In this document: in pieces, positions 1 through 15,000 of the stretch
Position numbering within the stretch: position 1 is the stretch's first letter
Layout of the letters: each line of letters starts with the position of its first letter
DNA from: Psoroptes ovis
Taxonomy: Eukaryota; Arthropoda; Arachnida; Sarcoptiformes; Psoroptidae
Direction: 5' to 3'
Assembly (NCBI GenBank): GCA_002943765.1
Contig: PQWQ01000010.1
Span: forward strand, 1,118,501 to 1,182,500
Length of the DNA: 64,000 nucleotides
Program-made: the position numbers and the translations under genes
The notes under the pieces: model-generated
Database searches by the model: none
What the model saw: the letters and a program-made list of their open reading frames with translations, nothing else
What the model was told of the DNA's origin: nothing

Positions 1-3000
1 ATAACTACTATTACGATATTGATTTGCCATCATCGGTATTGGTGATGATTGTGTTGACCATTGTTGTTGTGATGATTGCCATGTTGATGTCCAATTTGAT
101 TGTTGCGGCTGCTGTTGCTGCGCAACTGGCTTAAATGGTGTAATCGATGTATATGTGTTCATTTGTTGTTGATTTGGATTATAATATGGTTGTTTAACAT
201 TTCGCAACAATTTATCACGTGCAGCATCCATAATTGCATCGGCAACCGTATCATCATCTACGATCCATTGTTTAGATTTTTCGGCACGTTTTGAAAATAA
301 TAATTTACCACGTGTTGGATTCACTGTTTGTTTGAAATTAAAAATTGAATTTTAAAAGAAAATTTAAATCAAAATTTTGAATCAATCAAATGATTTAGTC
401 AAAGTCTAAAATCAAATATCGATTAACAGGAATTGATTGAAACATTGAATGATCATCAGCCAAAAAAAGACTTTGAATGTCAGAGACGTACTTACTTGGG
501 CGCGAATCTCACTGATGCAAAATTTACCACTCGTAATGGTCAAAAAGTAAAGGAAGGGGTTAAAAATCAATCACCGCAAAGATAAAACAAAAAGTAAAAC
601 AAATGAATTGTAACTAGCAAATCAATTGAACTTCTAAAATGAATTAATGAACCGAATAATCAATGTTTGAAACTGGAAATTATTTGAAAGATTTTCAATT
701 TGGTTTAAATTTCAAAACACTTTCAATTGCTTTTCAAGAGTGAAATGAATTGGAAATGATACGACAACAAAATATGCAAATAAAATCGACAAGAAATCGT
801 TGAAAATACTTTGAAATAATTCTTTTATATGCTATGAAAATAATACGAAAATTGAATGTTGACAACAAAAATGACAAAAATTCCGCATTCAAAAGACAAC
901 AAAACAAGACAACAGAATAAAACATCTACCACACGAATTGGGACAAAAATTTTTGAAGGTGAATTTTTTAAAAACAGGAATTCAAACATTAGAAGAAGAA
1001 TCGATGCCAATTCAGCGGTAGTCGTAGATTTTGGCCGCAAATTTTATAATTTATGATTTATGGCTGAGAATATGGTAAATATCATTGAATTGAAAACAAA
1101 TAAACAAAATTAAAGAATAAACAAATGAATGAATCAGTACATGCACAATGATGAAAAAGGGTTACCACTTTTTCGATATGAATTATTCCCATTTTTTTTT
1201 TCGTTGATTTTTTTCATTTATTTTTAGCTATCTAAGTACACATAGGAATCGAATCACTTTTGCTTTGAATTTCTCTTAGAATTACCATTATCATTGATTA
1301 TCATTAAAATATTCATTCATTCATTCATTTAAAAATATTAAATTATGATTATCATTCGAATGGCATCATCATCAGCCGCAGCATAAGCAGCAGCCGAAAA
1401 AAACGGATGAATAAATCGGAAATGTTTAATATTTTGTACAATTGTAAAATATTCATTTATTAAAATGTTTTTTTTTTCGCCATGTATAGAAATGAACAAT
1501 TATAATTCTATCAAAAAAAAAAAAAAAAAAACAAAAACAAAAACCAAAAGATTAATATATTTGATAAGACAACTCAATTACGGCCTTATACCTCAATGTA
1601 TGAATTGATAACATTAAAAAAAAAGATGAAAATATTGCCAGAAGCAGTAAGGGGCCAAAGATAGAGAGATCGTCAGGCAGACAGAGGTTACCTCAAAGGT
1701 AAAGACCTTTTGCTACGCGCGTTGTCATTATTTTTTGATTGTTTTTGATTATGATTTAAACAACTTGAAAAAGGAAATGAACATCCAAATTGAATTTTTT
1801 GAATGGCCTTAAAATGAAAAAAAAACAATAAATGAATTTGACATTTTATTTTATTTTATTTTTTTCATTTAACTTATTTCATTTTTCATTTTTTCATCAT
1901 TTTCAAGCTTTGACCAACAAAATTTCATTCATTTGGGCCATCATTTGAACCGGAATTTCAATCATTCATTGTTTTCACTGCTTTCAATGTTTATTCATGT
2001 ATTAGGGAAAATAAAATTGAGTGGAAATTGTCAACTGACTGATAATTATTCATAGTACAAACGAAACAACAACGTCGACAACAGATGATAATGATAATGG
2101 ATTGTTTGCACGAGGACATCGACGACGACGAATATGGCGAAGAAAAAGAAGAAGAAAGGCAAATAAGAATAAGACCGAATAGAAAATAGTGAAAATAATC
2201 TAATGGTGAATACATGCGATGGTACACACACATGAAATAAATTAATCAAATCCAAATTTGAATTGTAAAATTAGGACATATCAATCTTTGGACGATCCGA
2301 TTGATGATACATCATCATGACTAACTACTGTTTTGGCTATGAATTGTTTGCATGTATTATCATTATTATTTGAAACAACAACTGATCTACATTATGAAAT
2401 ACACATTTGAAAATAGATGTGAATGAAAATATATGAATGAAAGTTTTATGAATAAATTTTCATCAACTTTTGACATCCAAGACCTATGACCTTACGTAGT
2501 AAATAATAATAGTAATAACTACATTGAATTTGAATATGATTCAATGATGTTATTGTTTATAATTCATACATTTTTTTTACCAATGTCTTAACGTATCATC
2601 AATTGACAATATTTTTTCTTTGAATTCAACATTTTCAAAATTCATTTAATTCATTGAAAATAAAACAAAATAACATGTTCCAATTTTTTTTTTCGTTTGT
2701 TTCACGAGTAAAATTAAGATCAAAGGTTCAAAGAAAATGAAATAAAGGTCAAATTTCAAACGACAACAATGATAATAGGTGGTAGTCGAAGAATATGTAT
2801 ATTTGTCAAGGTCGTAGATTTCGGTAGATGGTGATAATTTTGTAGGTTGCTGCTGCTGTTTTTCACCTTTAGTTTGTGCTAAAAAAATATCATTTGATTG
2901 TACATGAAACACAGAAATTCAAAAATTGAAAATTAATCATAGAATGCGCAACAAGTTAACACTGTGGAATGGTGTGAAAGTTTTTTTTCTTTCGCAGTTT

Positions 3001-6000
3001 TTCAGTGAATTTTTTTTTTCAAAAACAAAAATCAATCATAGATCGATGAGAAATTGATAGAATTATTGAACATTTTCGATGGGAATTTCTTTTCAAATTC
3101 AAAGATTTGAAAAATTTTTCAATTTGAACAATTTTTCAATGATTTTTGATTGATTTTTTGATGCACTAAGGCTATTTATCCAAACCTTGTCACAACCTTA
3201 TCACAACAGAATTTACAATCCTGCAATTATGGCCGAGAATTTCCGTTGGAAAATGTGAAAAAATGCTGCAAAGACTTTAAATCGAAGCTGAGAAAAGACA
3301 TTGAATCAAATCAAAAAAATTCAAATCATTTGAAAAAAGAAAAAACACGTGCAAAATTCAATTAATTTAATTAATCGTTGTCATTGCTGCGCAGCTGAAC
3401 TTCTCACATGAGAAGAAAGGGTGTTGGTTTCTTGGTTTTTATGAGCTCAAATTTTTATTAGTCAAAATTCCCAAGATAATAATTTTTTAAGTTTCAATGG
3501 CCGTGGAGACCTGAAAGACCTTGGCACAAGTCTACGAAGCTATTCGAGATTTGAATGTGTCGAAATCTGAAGAAATAAAAATCAAAAATTATCATCAATT
3601 GTAAATCTTAATTCATTCTTAAATGAATCTCTTCAATGCTTTATTGTTGAATATGCTGCTAAAATGTTCGAAAGGAAATAATAATAATCATGGAAAAGAC
3701 AATTAAATTTTTCATAATTTGAATGTATGTATTTAAATGGATAAAACATCGACAACAACAACAACAGCAGCAGCGACAACATAAGCAACAGGTAAAGCGA
3801 CAATTTTAATTTGTAATTTGTTTAACAGAGGTAAAACGACCACCAAATAATTTAGCCGGAAATTTTCAATTCAATTTATTTTATAGTGATTAGATTCGAA
3901 GAGAGACAAAGAAATTGAAAGACAAGTTGAAATGATTACTATGACTAGAAAATCATTATCATTATCAACATTATCATCGTTCATGTTTAGAAGACAATAT
4001 TTTATGTTACAGCTAATACAACAACAACTTGACAACAACAACATCTTTGCAATGAACATGAATATGAATATGGATAAATGCAAATAAAAATTCAAATAAA
4101 TAAATAACCTTAAAGTCTAAGGTTTAGACTTTCACTATGAATGTTTTCTCTTATTGACAACAATATCAATAAGTGATGACATTGTCATATTATTTATCAT
4201 TAGTTTTATTTGAATAATTCATCATTATATGATGAATGATGATCATGGCGATGCTCGGCCTTCAAATGATGGCGAAAAATCAATGTTTTAAAACGATATT
4301 TTTCTTGAAAATAAGGCGGTATTTATCGGTATTATTGCTAAGATCATCTATACAATGATTCCTTCAATGATGATTTATGATCATTATTATTATGGGAAAA
4401 AAATCAAATTATAAACAATGAAGAAGAGATACTTCATTAATTATAATCGATAAGATGATGGCCACCGGTGAAGGTTAATTAGCTTCGCTAATAATTAGTC
4501 AATTGATAATTATCATTGATCATAATTAAAAGATAAATTCAGATAGAAGAATGAATTCATGAATAATCTAATGATTATCTTCGATATTTTGAAATCTTTG
4601 AATTTTCAAAGTTTTTGCAGCTTTTTTTCAATCAATCAATGGATCGATAAAATAAATGATATTTTTTCAATATTTTAAATATAAACAAATGAATAAATAA
4701 ATAAATTTTGAATTTACCTTCAGGTGATGTTAAATCATTGACAATATTTTTACATGCGTCACGTGTTTTTGCTTCCTGTGTAATAATAATGTGTTCATTA
4801 ACGCCTTGTACAGTGTTGATGTCCTTTTGTTCATTGTCATTGATTTGATTTAAGGTTGATTTGAGATTGAAATTGAAAATTGAGAATCCAGAAAGCCAGA
4901 AAAACCAATTGAAATCAATGATGATCAATCAACCAAGGTCCAAAATCAAGGTTTTTTTTTGGAAAAAAATTCATGCATATTCAATATTGAATGAATGATT
5001 GATTTTTTGATTGATTAATTAATTGATTGTCATTTGATTTGATTTGAATTGAAAATTTTCAAGTTTCCAATGGTTATAATTATGGTTGATCGGATGTGAA
5101 CGGCAAATCATTCATTTTGGGAATTAATTCAAGGTTTTTATTAAATTATTAGGAGAATTTCCGAGAAAAGAAAGGGTTAATTAATTTAAATTAATAATTT
5201 TCAATCATGACTTACATCCACATGCCGTGGATCCAAAAGAAGACGTAGATTCGGTGGACCTGTTGGTCAGTTCATTAAGAGAAGTGAATTGAATTAGTTA
5301 TCAAAATTAATCGGATTTAAATTTATTAAAAATCAATCAATCAATTACCATCACTAATTGTCCTTTCATGATAAGCTTGATCTTCTTGATTTGGTACATA
5401 ATTTTGAAATGAATCTTCATTTTCAGTTATCCATTCGTTTGATCGTTCAACACGTTTTGCAAACATTTTATGTCCTTGAAAATTTATTTTTTTTAAAAAA
5501 AGGGAAAACAAATAAACGAAATTAAATTGTGAAAAATTTGAGGCAAATCTAAGGGCTTTTTAAAAACTCAAAAAATTCAACAAACGAATAACAATTCGAC
5601 AGTCGAATGACATCGATAAAGCAACGTTATATTCAATCAATTCATTTTCAAATTCAACAAATTTTATTATCAATTTGCAATTTCTATTTCGGAATAATCA
5701 GTTTATTTTCGTCTTCTTTAAAACATAAAAGTCATAAAATTTCCGACAAAAAAAGCCCCTGAAATAATCATTGAAATAATTCAAAATGACCGTTACATAA
5801 TCAACAATTCAACATTGAATGAATCAATGAATGAATGAATAAGCAAAGACGAAGTTATGTCATGAAACAAATAAAAATAAAAAAACAAAAAGGTCATTAT
5901 CATTATCATCATCATCGTTATTATTATTATTATTATTAGCATCATTAAATCGTGTATATTCGCTCATATTCATTCATATTCGTATTTGAATTTGTATTTA

Positions 6001-9000
6001 GCATCTGTTGTTTGGTTCGGTTGTTTCGATTCATAGATAATTCCAATGATGATGATCTTTGATCTGATCTTAACTGCGAAATAAATAAAATGGCTCGAGG
6101 GTTAGCTTTGCACAAAGCAGCTACGCACCGCTTATACACACACACCTAGCCCTGGTGATGATGATGATGATGATGATGGCACGTATTCGGTTGAATGAAT
6201 TTTCATTTTCATTTATTTTTAAGTAATAATGGCACGTGCCATTATCATCATCATCATCGTCATGATCATCATCAATGAAGTGCAAAATAACGACAAATGA
6301 TTAAAAGTTGTTGTTTTGGCACACACACACACACTATCAAGCTATCGAGCAAGCTAAGAGCTCAGAGGTCTAAACCTTAGTCAAACAGCTAAACAGTCAA
6401 AACCCTCGATCAAATAAAAAAAGCCGTTTGATTTTTGACCACAGATATTCAAGGGGAGAGTAAAAGGTGCATAATCATCGTTGGTATCTCCATCATTTAT
6501 TTATCCATCCATCCACATATTCATTCATTCACTCATTCAGCAATTATTGTCATTCACTCGATGTCCAAATTCATCAATGAACTAAGAAAATATATTTTAT
6601 CGGTTTGAAAAATTTTTTGTTACAAATGATTGTGCATAAAAAATATATTGACACACGAAATGTACTTTTGTACACATGTGTGGACCAAGCAGGTGTGATT
6701 TTTTTTTATTTGAAATTATTGTTGTTTTACAACTAACGATGATGTAAAATTTACAACGGAATTTCTATTGTTTTAACGTTTTCAACCGATCGATTCGCAT
6801 CAATTCGAAGATCTTAGCCTTTTCAAAGCAAATACAATTAATCAATCAAATTCAAATCAAGCTTACCTTTATTATTTTTACATTCATCCGATACTAATTG
6901 TTTCGCTATTTCTCGACATAATTTTACCTGTTTTCATTTCAATACAAAGATAAATTTGAAAAATCGAAATATTCAATCAATCAAATTAATTAAAGCATAA
7001 ACATTGATCAAGCATAAGCAAAGAATTAATGGCATCAATGCGTCATATTCTACGAATGACGTAGACTCTTTAGTGTATTGACCTTTATATCCGATTTATT
7101 AATTGAATCTTTTGAAAATACTAATAAAATTCAAAGATTCTCATAAGAATTCCAAATTTCACTTGTACAAAAAAAAGAAAAGAATTGTAATACAAGAAAT
7201 ATCTTTCATTTTGACCAAAAAAAAAAAAAAAAAAAAAAACAATGTAAGGAATTGTAAATTATTATCATCATTATTATTTGTATTTGACGTTGATATTTTC
7301 TGTAGAATATACCAATTTATGATATAAAAATCAACACACACAGAAATAATAATAATGATTTCAAGAAATGTTCATAGGAATTGCGCTTCAATTGTTACAA
7401 TGGCCATCAATGCATGACGCCAATAATAATAATAATCGTATTTCATATGATGATGATGATGATAATATAAAAAATAATAATAATAATAACGATGGTACCT
7501 GATGGGAGCATCAGATGAACTATACACACTTGATATATACTATAGACAACCAACAACAATCATGATCACTATATGATGATCAACAACAACAACAGCAAAC
7601 AACGAATTGAATGGCAAAACAGTAACCATCAAACAGTCAAATTGGAATGAGAATGGAAACTTGAAGCGAATAAAAGCAAAAACAAATGAGATCATCATTT
7701 GAATTCGAATTTGAATTTGAATTCAATTCATTTCATTATTATGATTATCATTACAATCACATTGACTTTGTTACATCGAAAAAAAAAAATTGAATATATT
7801 TTCATATGCGAATGAATATATTTCATGTTACATAAATATACATTCAATGATTATACTAAAATAATAATGATTCAAAAATCCATCGAACCATATCCATCCA
7901 TCCACATACGAAAATGTAAAAATAAATAAACAAGAAAAAGAAGACAGTGAACCTGATTATCATTATCAAGTGAATGGTGACATCAACCTGCTGCTGCTGC
8001 TGCTGCTGTTGCTGATGCTGTGAATTGCTTTTATTTTGATAATTCATTGTCGTTGATGGTGGATGGTTGATGACTGATGATGCTGATGCTGATGCTGCTG
8101 CTGCTTATGGTTCATTATCATCACAGAGGATGGGTTATATTCATTGGGTAATGGTGATGCGATCATGATCATGATCATGGCATCGAATGCGAAACCTACG
8201 GGAAACGTTCGAATAAAGAATGGATGGAGTCCAAAGATTTTTTCAGCTTCAAATGAACCCCAAACCATCAACAACTATGGAATATTGGCTGAAGAATTCC
8301 ACGCTCAATTTTCTGATTTATTTCAATTTTGAAAATTTCAAAGATTCAAATTGTTGTATGATGATGATGATGAATTCAACCAACCATATCATCTATATTA
8401 ACTATTGTAATATTGTCATTTGTATGTATGCTGTTGGTATGGTATAATATAAATTGATGGAGTTTTTTTTCTCAAAAAAAAAAATTACAATCATAATGAA
8501 TTGAATCGTACACCATGTTGATGATGTTTCGTGAAGATTTAATTTAAAAAAGAAAATTAGAGAAAATAATATTTTGTCGGTTGAAAAATTATTGTTGGTT
8601 TAGTCATTGATTTTGAATGTATAAAACATTGATTATTTTCCGACCAACTTATTAGTAATATTTTTTTTTTTTTTTTGAAGGCAAACCATTCAAAATTGGC
8701 CTGGTTAATTTTTCATAAATTTCAAAAGTAAATGTTCATTTGGAATCATCAAATGTGCGCTGCTAATGGCAATGAAGTAAATGAATCATTGTTGATGATT
8801 AATTATTTCTACAATTATGTCTACTAGTTAAAACATATGCAGTTTTTAATGAAAATAATCAAATTCATAATTCATTATGTTCAATGTAATGAATGTCAAC
8901 CCTTCATAAAGAAGCAGAAAAAAATGGAGCAGGCTATTCCATGAATTTTTTTCAAAATAAAAAAAAAGTTTTCCGGTTTTACCCTTAATTAATCCTGAAG

Positions 9001-12000
9001 GTTGCCTACAATCAAGCTCAAGTCATATATCACATATGTAACATGCGCAAATTATCATCATCATCATTGAATGCAAGTCATTGAACCAATTCGGTCATGA
9101 TGATGTTATCTTCATTTTAAAAATTGTAAATTGATTTTGAATTTTTTTTTTTTTTGGCGTCTTACAAATTATTTACAATGAAAATTGAATGAATTTTGTT
9201 TCAATTTTGTTCAAAATGACAAATCATTGTATTGTATTTTGGGTGTGTTTTGCATTTGTTTATATTGGTGAATTTTGAATTGAAATTTGTTTTAAAATTT
9301 GGTTTTTTTTACCTCAAAAATAAATTTAATTGAATTTTGAATTAAATTTTGAATTATCATTACTATTATTATTATTATCACCATCATTTAATATTTTTTA
9401 TTACATTTTTTTTCAGCCATTCAATTTCAATCGAAAGAATCGAAAAAACAGATGAATTATGTTTCAAATTGTTATTTATTCAATGAAAAAAAAAAAAAAT
9501 ATTTGAATGACATTTATAAATATTTGAAAATAATAATAATAATAAACAAAATAGATTACAATTGAATTTATTCATTTATTTATTTATTTATTTATTCAAT
9601 TGAATTATTAAATTGTAATAATTGAAAAATTCAATTCAATTCAATTTAATTGAAAATTAAATTGTTTTGTCATCGAAAAAAAAAATTTTGTTGTTGTTGT
9701 TGTTGGTGATGACATTGAAAATTATTATTATTATGACTATTATTATCAAATTTTAAATGATGACAATCGTCCATTTCATAGAAATCACCGAGAACAACAA
9801 CAGACAGACAATTGCCAGAGACACCCATCATTTAATTGGAATCAATGGCCGCGGTGATGAATGATGGTTGAATACATTCAATCATTGAATCAAACAATAG
9901 TTTATTCTGATTCAATCAAAAATCTCAAAAATTCTTAAAGAGACACACCAAATTTGTCAACGAACAAATGATATTTTTCAATTTTTAAATGTTTGAAATG
10001 AATTTTTAAATCTTTTTTTTTTCGGGGCAAAACACCCAAAAATTTCAATTTAAATCAATCAAACATTTTGATTCAATTGAAATCAAACAAATGAAAAAAA
10101 AATTCAAATTCAAATTCAATTATCATTTTCAATGTTATCCTGGATAAATCGAAAAAATTTTTGCTGATGACAACAAACATTTTTTACAAATTATGGCAAA
10201 TGAACAATCGTTATTATTTAAAAAAAATTTGTCACCATTTTGTTACAATTTATTTACCATCATTACAATCGTTTGTCAATTTAAACGATATCTTTGATCT
10301 AATTCTGAATTATAAAAACACAAACAAACAACTGAACAAAACAATCAAAGATTACAAATGAATTTCTTTGAATCTTTGAATTTCTTTGATATTTGATATT
10401 TGTCATTTGAAAAATTCATTGTTTGTCATTCATAAGAATTGTCATTATGCACATATTCCAGAATGCTAATTAGACCAGAATAAGAATGATGAATAAATGA
10501 ATGAATGAATATTTACATTTGTATTTTGGGTTATGTTTGTGTATTTGAAGCCAAAAAAAATGAATAAATAAAATCAATGATAATAGAAAAACAACAACAA
10601 GCTCATATGACATTAAAATGCATTTGGCTTCAATTCAAAATTATTCAAAAACATTATTTAAAATGCGTGCTGCTCGAACTATTATTGAAATCAATGTAAA
10701 CAAATAATCAAAATATTTACCTGATCTTCCATTGTTGGATGCAATTCTGGATCATAAAATGATGATGATGTAAATATCGGTCTACTTGGTGATCTTTGTA
10801 ATTCATTTTTATTGAATAATTGTTTTGATTGTTGATTATGTTCAACAAATGATTCGGAAAGACTACGTTGTAATGGTGGCTTATCTACGACCACCATCGT
10901 TGATGATGATGTCAATGTTGATAATGCCATTGGTGATAATGATTTTGATTCATATTTTGAATCATTTGATTGATTTGATTGTTTCATTTCGTTTGAATTA
11001 TTTTCATTCGATGAATCTTTTGAATTATTTTCTACGTTTGATTGCTGCGTTTGTTTCTGCTGCTGATCCTCATCATCATTGACTGTATTTGTATCACTAT
11101 TTATATTTTTTTCTGCAGCATCTTCATTGCTACGATTTAATGCACCGTCAATTTCCTCATTATTCGTCGATGATTTACCATCAATAATTTCACAATCATC
11201 TTGTTTTTTACTATGACAATTATTGCTTAATTTCAACAATTCTTCATCAGTTTCATCATCTTGATCGTGATTATTATTATTTTCATCTTTATTTTCAACA
11301 TTAGTCGGTGTAATTGTCGATGCAGCTGTTGGTGTCAATGTATCTTCATCATTTTTAACATCATTATTATTATTATTATTATTTAAATCATCCATTTCTA
11401 ATGATAATGATGATGATCGAATTGAATTATAATCATCGAAAATATTGTTTGGATATAAATTTAAATTTTGTACGAGTGAAAATTGATTAAATTCTGGTTG
11501 ATAATTGATTGGCTGCTGTTGCGGTTGTTCACAATAATAATTTGAGATGAATTGATGATCATCGACAATCGACGATGATATATTATTCAATGATAATATT
11601 TTTCTTTTATCAATTGATTGTTTAAATATTTTTGAATAAAGTGGTTTTTGTAATTCTAATAATGATGATGATGATGCTGATTTTGTTTTGATGCATTGAT
11701 AATCAACATTATCATTATTCAATGGCAGCGGCTGTTGTGATGGTGGTGGTGGTGCTGCTGGTTGTGGTGTTATTGGTGGCGGTATCCACGTTAATTTCGA
11801 CGAAATTTTGCGGCCAAATTTTATACGTACACGTGGTGGTGGTAAATGCTCGTAATAAGGATGCTATATGCAATAGAACGGGTTAATTTTGTTTATATTT
11901 TAATTAATAAAATATATTCAGTTCATTATTGAAATTAGAATATGCTAAAATTAGATTTTATTTAATAACATCTAGCTGTCTATTCGTCTTTGTTCTACAA

Positions 12001-15000
12001 AAAAAAAAAAAAAAAAAAAACACGGCTAAACATATCGGAGAAATCGTTCAAAGTCATCGCAATCAATTGGAATTGAAGAGGAGAAACAAAAAGAAAAGTC
12101 AAGACATTTACGATCAAATTCAATTTATTCCGCAAGATTGACGCATTAAACATCCATTCATTCATTTATTATCGATGATCAATGAACGTTAGCAGTCATT
12201 TTTAGCTGCGACATTGGAAAACTTTCGAAACAAAACAATTAAAGGCTTTAAATTTAAATGATTTATTAATATTAATCTTTAGTCTTTTTACATTAAAAAT
12301 TATACAGAAAGCTTAGCCAAATTCTTCTCGTTTAGAACATTTGATTCAATGTACACATGTGTATTTTGCACATCTCAAATACAAGAGTTTTCAATTTTAA
12401 TTTCAATTGAAAATATACGAGAATACAAAAACAATCAAATAAAATCAAAGAATTTATTCAAATCAAATAAGATGTTTTATGAGATCATACAACAAAATAG
12501 ATTGATAGACAACATTATGATGCGGCAAACACAAACACAAATACATTTGGCATCAAATCAACAACGATTGAATGAAATAAATGAAAATCATTGTATTTAA
12601 ATCGTTAAATTTGAGCTGAATTGAAAAGCCTGTACATGTGTAAAAGCTTTGCATTCAAGAAAATGCATCGACAATGATAGACATTTGTATTTTTGATTCT
12701 TTAGTTCTTCAATTTTTGAATTTTAAATTTTTCGAAATGTTCGCGATTGCCAAAAATAATTTCTTTTGATTCTACTAAATGGCTCTAATGATTCTCTATT
12801 CATTATCAATTCAACTAATTCATTCATTCATTTATTCAATTCAATTATCATTCGTATTTATGTCGAACGATGTCAATCGTTGATTAAATCTCGTTCAAAT
12901 TCAATTTTTTTTTATTTTAAATTTTTCTGGTTGAACTAAATTATATTTTTATTTGAGGCAGAGCGAGAAAAAAACCTTGAAAATTTTATTTTAAAAATGA
13001 AAATTCACTTAAAAATTCCCACAATTGAATCACAATTTACACAATTTTCACTCGAAAATTAAAAATAAAAACAAAAACTTTTGATTGTTTGAATTAATTT
13101 CAATATCAAAGATAATAACGGCGATCGAATTCATTTGAATTTTCTTCAAATTTTCAAAATTCAAAAACTCTCATTTAAGAAATGAGGAATTCATTTCATT
13201 TATTTTGTATTTAGTTCATTGACATATCGAATTTCTTGACTTGAAAACAATTTTTTCCAAGAAATACGAATCAAAATTTGTATTAAATCAAACATCTTTT
13301 TATATTCGTTGATTCGATGAACTTTGAAATTTCAAAATTCAAATTTTTTCGAATCTCAAATTCTCGATCAAAGGTATAAGTAGGCGAAAATTCTGTGGCT
13401 TTCTTGGCAGTTTTTGATGCAGAATTTCGATTGAGAAAAATCCCTGAAATTCTGCAGTGAATACCAAGCGCATAGAATCGAGAAATATAGAAATTCTCAT
13501 GAAATAATTCATGAATAATCGAATAATTCCATAACGAATCAATTTTTTTTCGTATCATTGTTTTATTATGAAATAATAATAACATGAAATAACAAGTATG
13601 AAATTCACACGAAAATCGTTATTATTATTATTATTATTAAAAGATCGTTATAATTGTAATAATAATAATAATAATAATTGAACAAGCGTATCGAATTCAT
13701 TGATTGAAAAATTTTGATGGAAAAAAATAGCTGTGAACAAGTTTAATTTATAATAAACACGCGACAACCAATATATTCAATGTGTACACGATACATTATG
13801 GGCAAAAATGTTTGAAAAATATTTGGGAAAAATAAATGCATCAAAAAACAATGTAATGTATGATCGGGTGCGTCAAATTATTTTGCGAGAAAAAAAATGA
13901 AAAAAATAAAATGAAATAAAATAAATTGACTTTCAATCGACTCGATTCGTGGTATTATTTTCGGTTATTTCGAAATGTTTTTACACATTTTAAATGTTTG
14001 AATATGGATTTTTCTCCCTGAAACATTCTCTTAGAAATGAATCGACGTTTGCCGTGTATCAAAATCCATATAGTTATTGGAACACCACTCTCAAATTGGT
14101 GCATAAATAATGTGTGCATTTGAATCGATTTCAGATTGATTCGAATTGATTTGAATTTCAAGTTTAAAACAAACATAGCTTTTGTAGCTGAGACTATTTT
14201 ATTTTCATCCATTGAATCGTTCATTGTAATTCAATTTTGACAAAGGACAATTCAATTTACAATTAATTTACATCTCAATCGAGCAATAATAATAATAAAA
14301 TAGATCAGAATGACATTAAAAAAACATGGAAACAAACTAAATTGTAACCAAATAAATAAAACATAATGTAGTCAAATTGAAATTTCAATAAAAAGAAACA
14401 ATCCAACAACACGAATGAATTTAAATGTACTAACAGATTGTATCGAATAACGATCGTATCAATCCATACGGTTTGTATGGATAAATGTAATTAGATGAAC
14501 AGATAACGTACACATCCTCGAAGAACAAGTGCAAACATTCAAATACACACACAAACATTCACCACGAACAACATGTTCATAAGATTAAATTACTTGATTC
14601 ACTTGTTTTTCAATGGATGATTATCATGATTGAAATTATCGTTTCTCGATTTATATTTCTGTGTAAATTTGATTATAATATCAAAGTAATGTTATGGCAA
14701 TAAAGCAATAAAACAGAAAACCAGATACCGAACATTCCATTCATTTATTCATTCATTTACATTTATTGTCCGTGAATTGTATTTGAATCGTTGTATTCAA
14801 TGTTCAATGTATTCAAACAAATATTGCTTCAACAAAAAATTGTAAATTACATTTGATTGAAAACATCTTACACACACACACACAAACATTAAAATAATAA
14901 TGTTAATAATGATTATAATAGAATTTGAATCTGAAATTGAATTCGCAAAAAATAAAAATCTGATAATGTGATTATTATTCATTTATTTATTCAATCATTC

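Noticed and set aside
490..530. Candidate extra exon of the synaptopodin-like gene with a strong minus-strand GTAAGT donor
   Set aside because: Its 34-base length breaks the frame into an early stop, while joining 4718 directly to 323 gives a clean codon (G|TG).
13283..14224. Two minus-strand frames of 89-100 codons
   Set aside because: They lie in a large intron, have a composition expected of random AT-rich DNA, and their ends do not fit the host gene phase.
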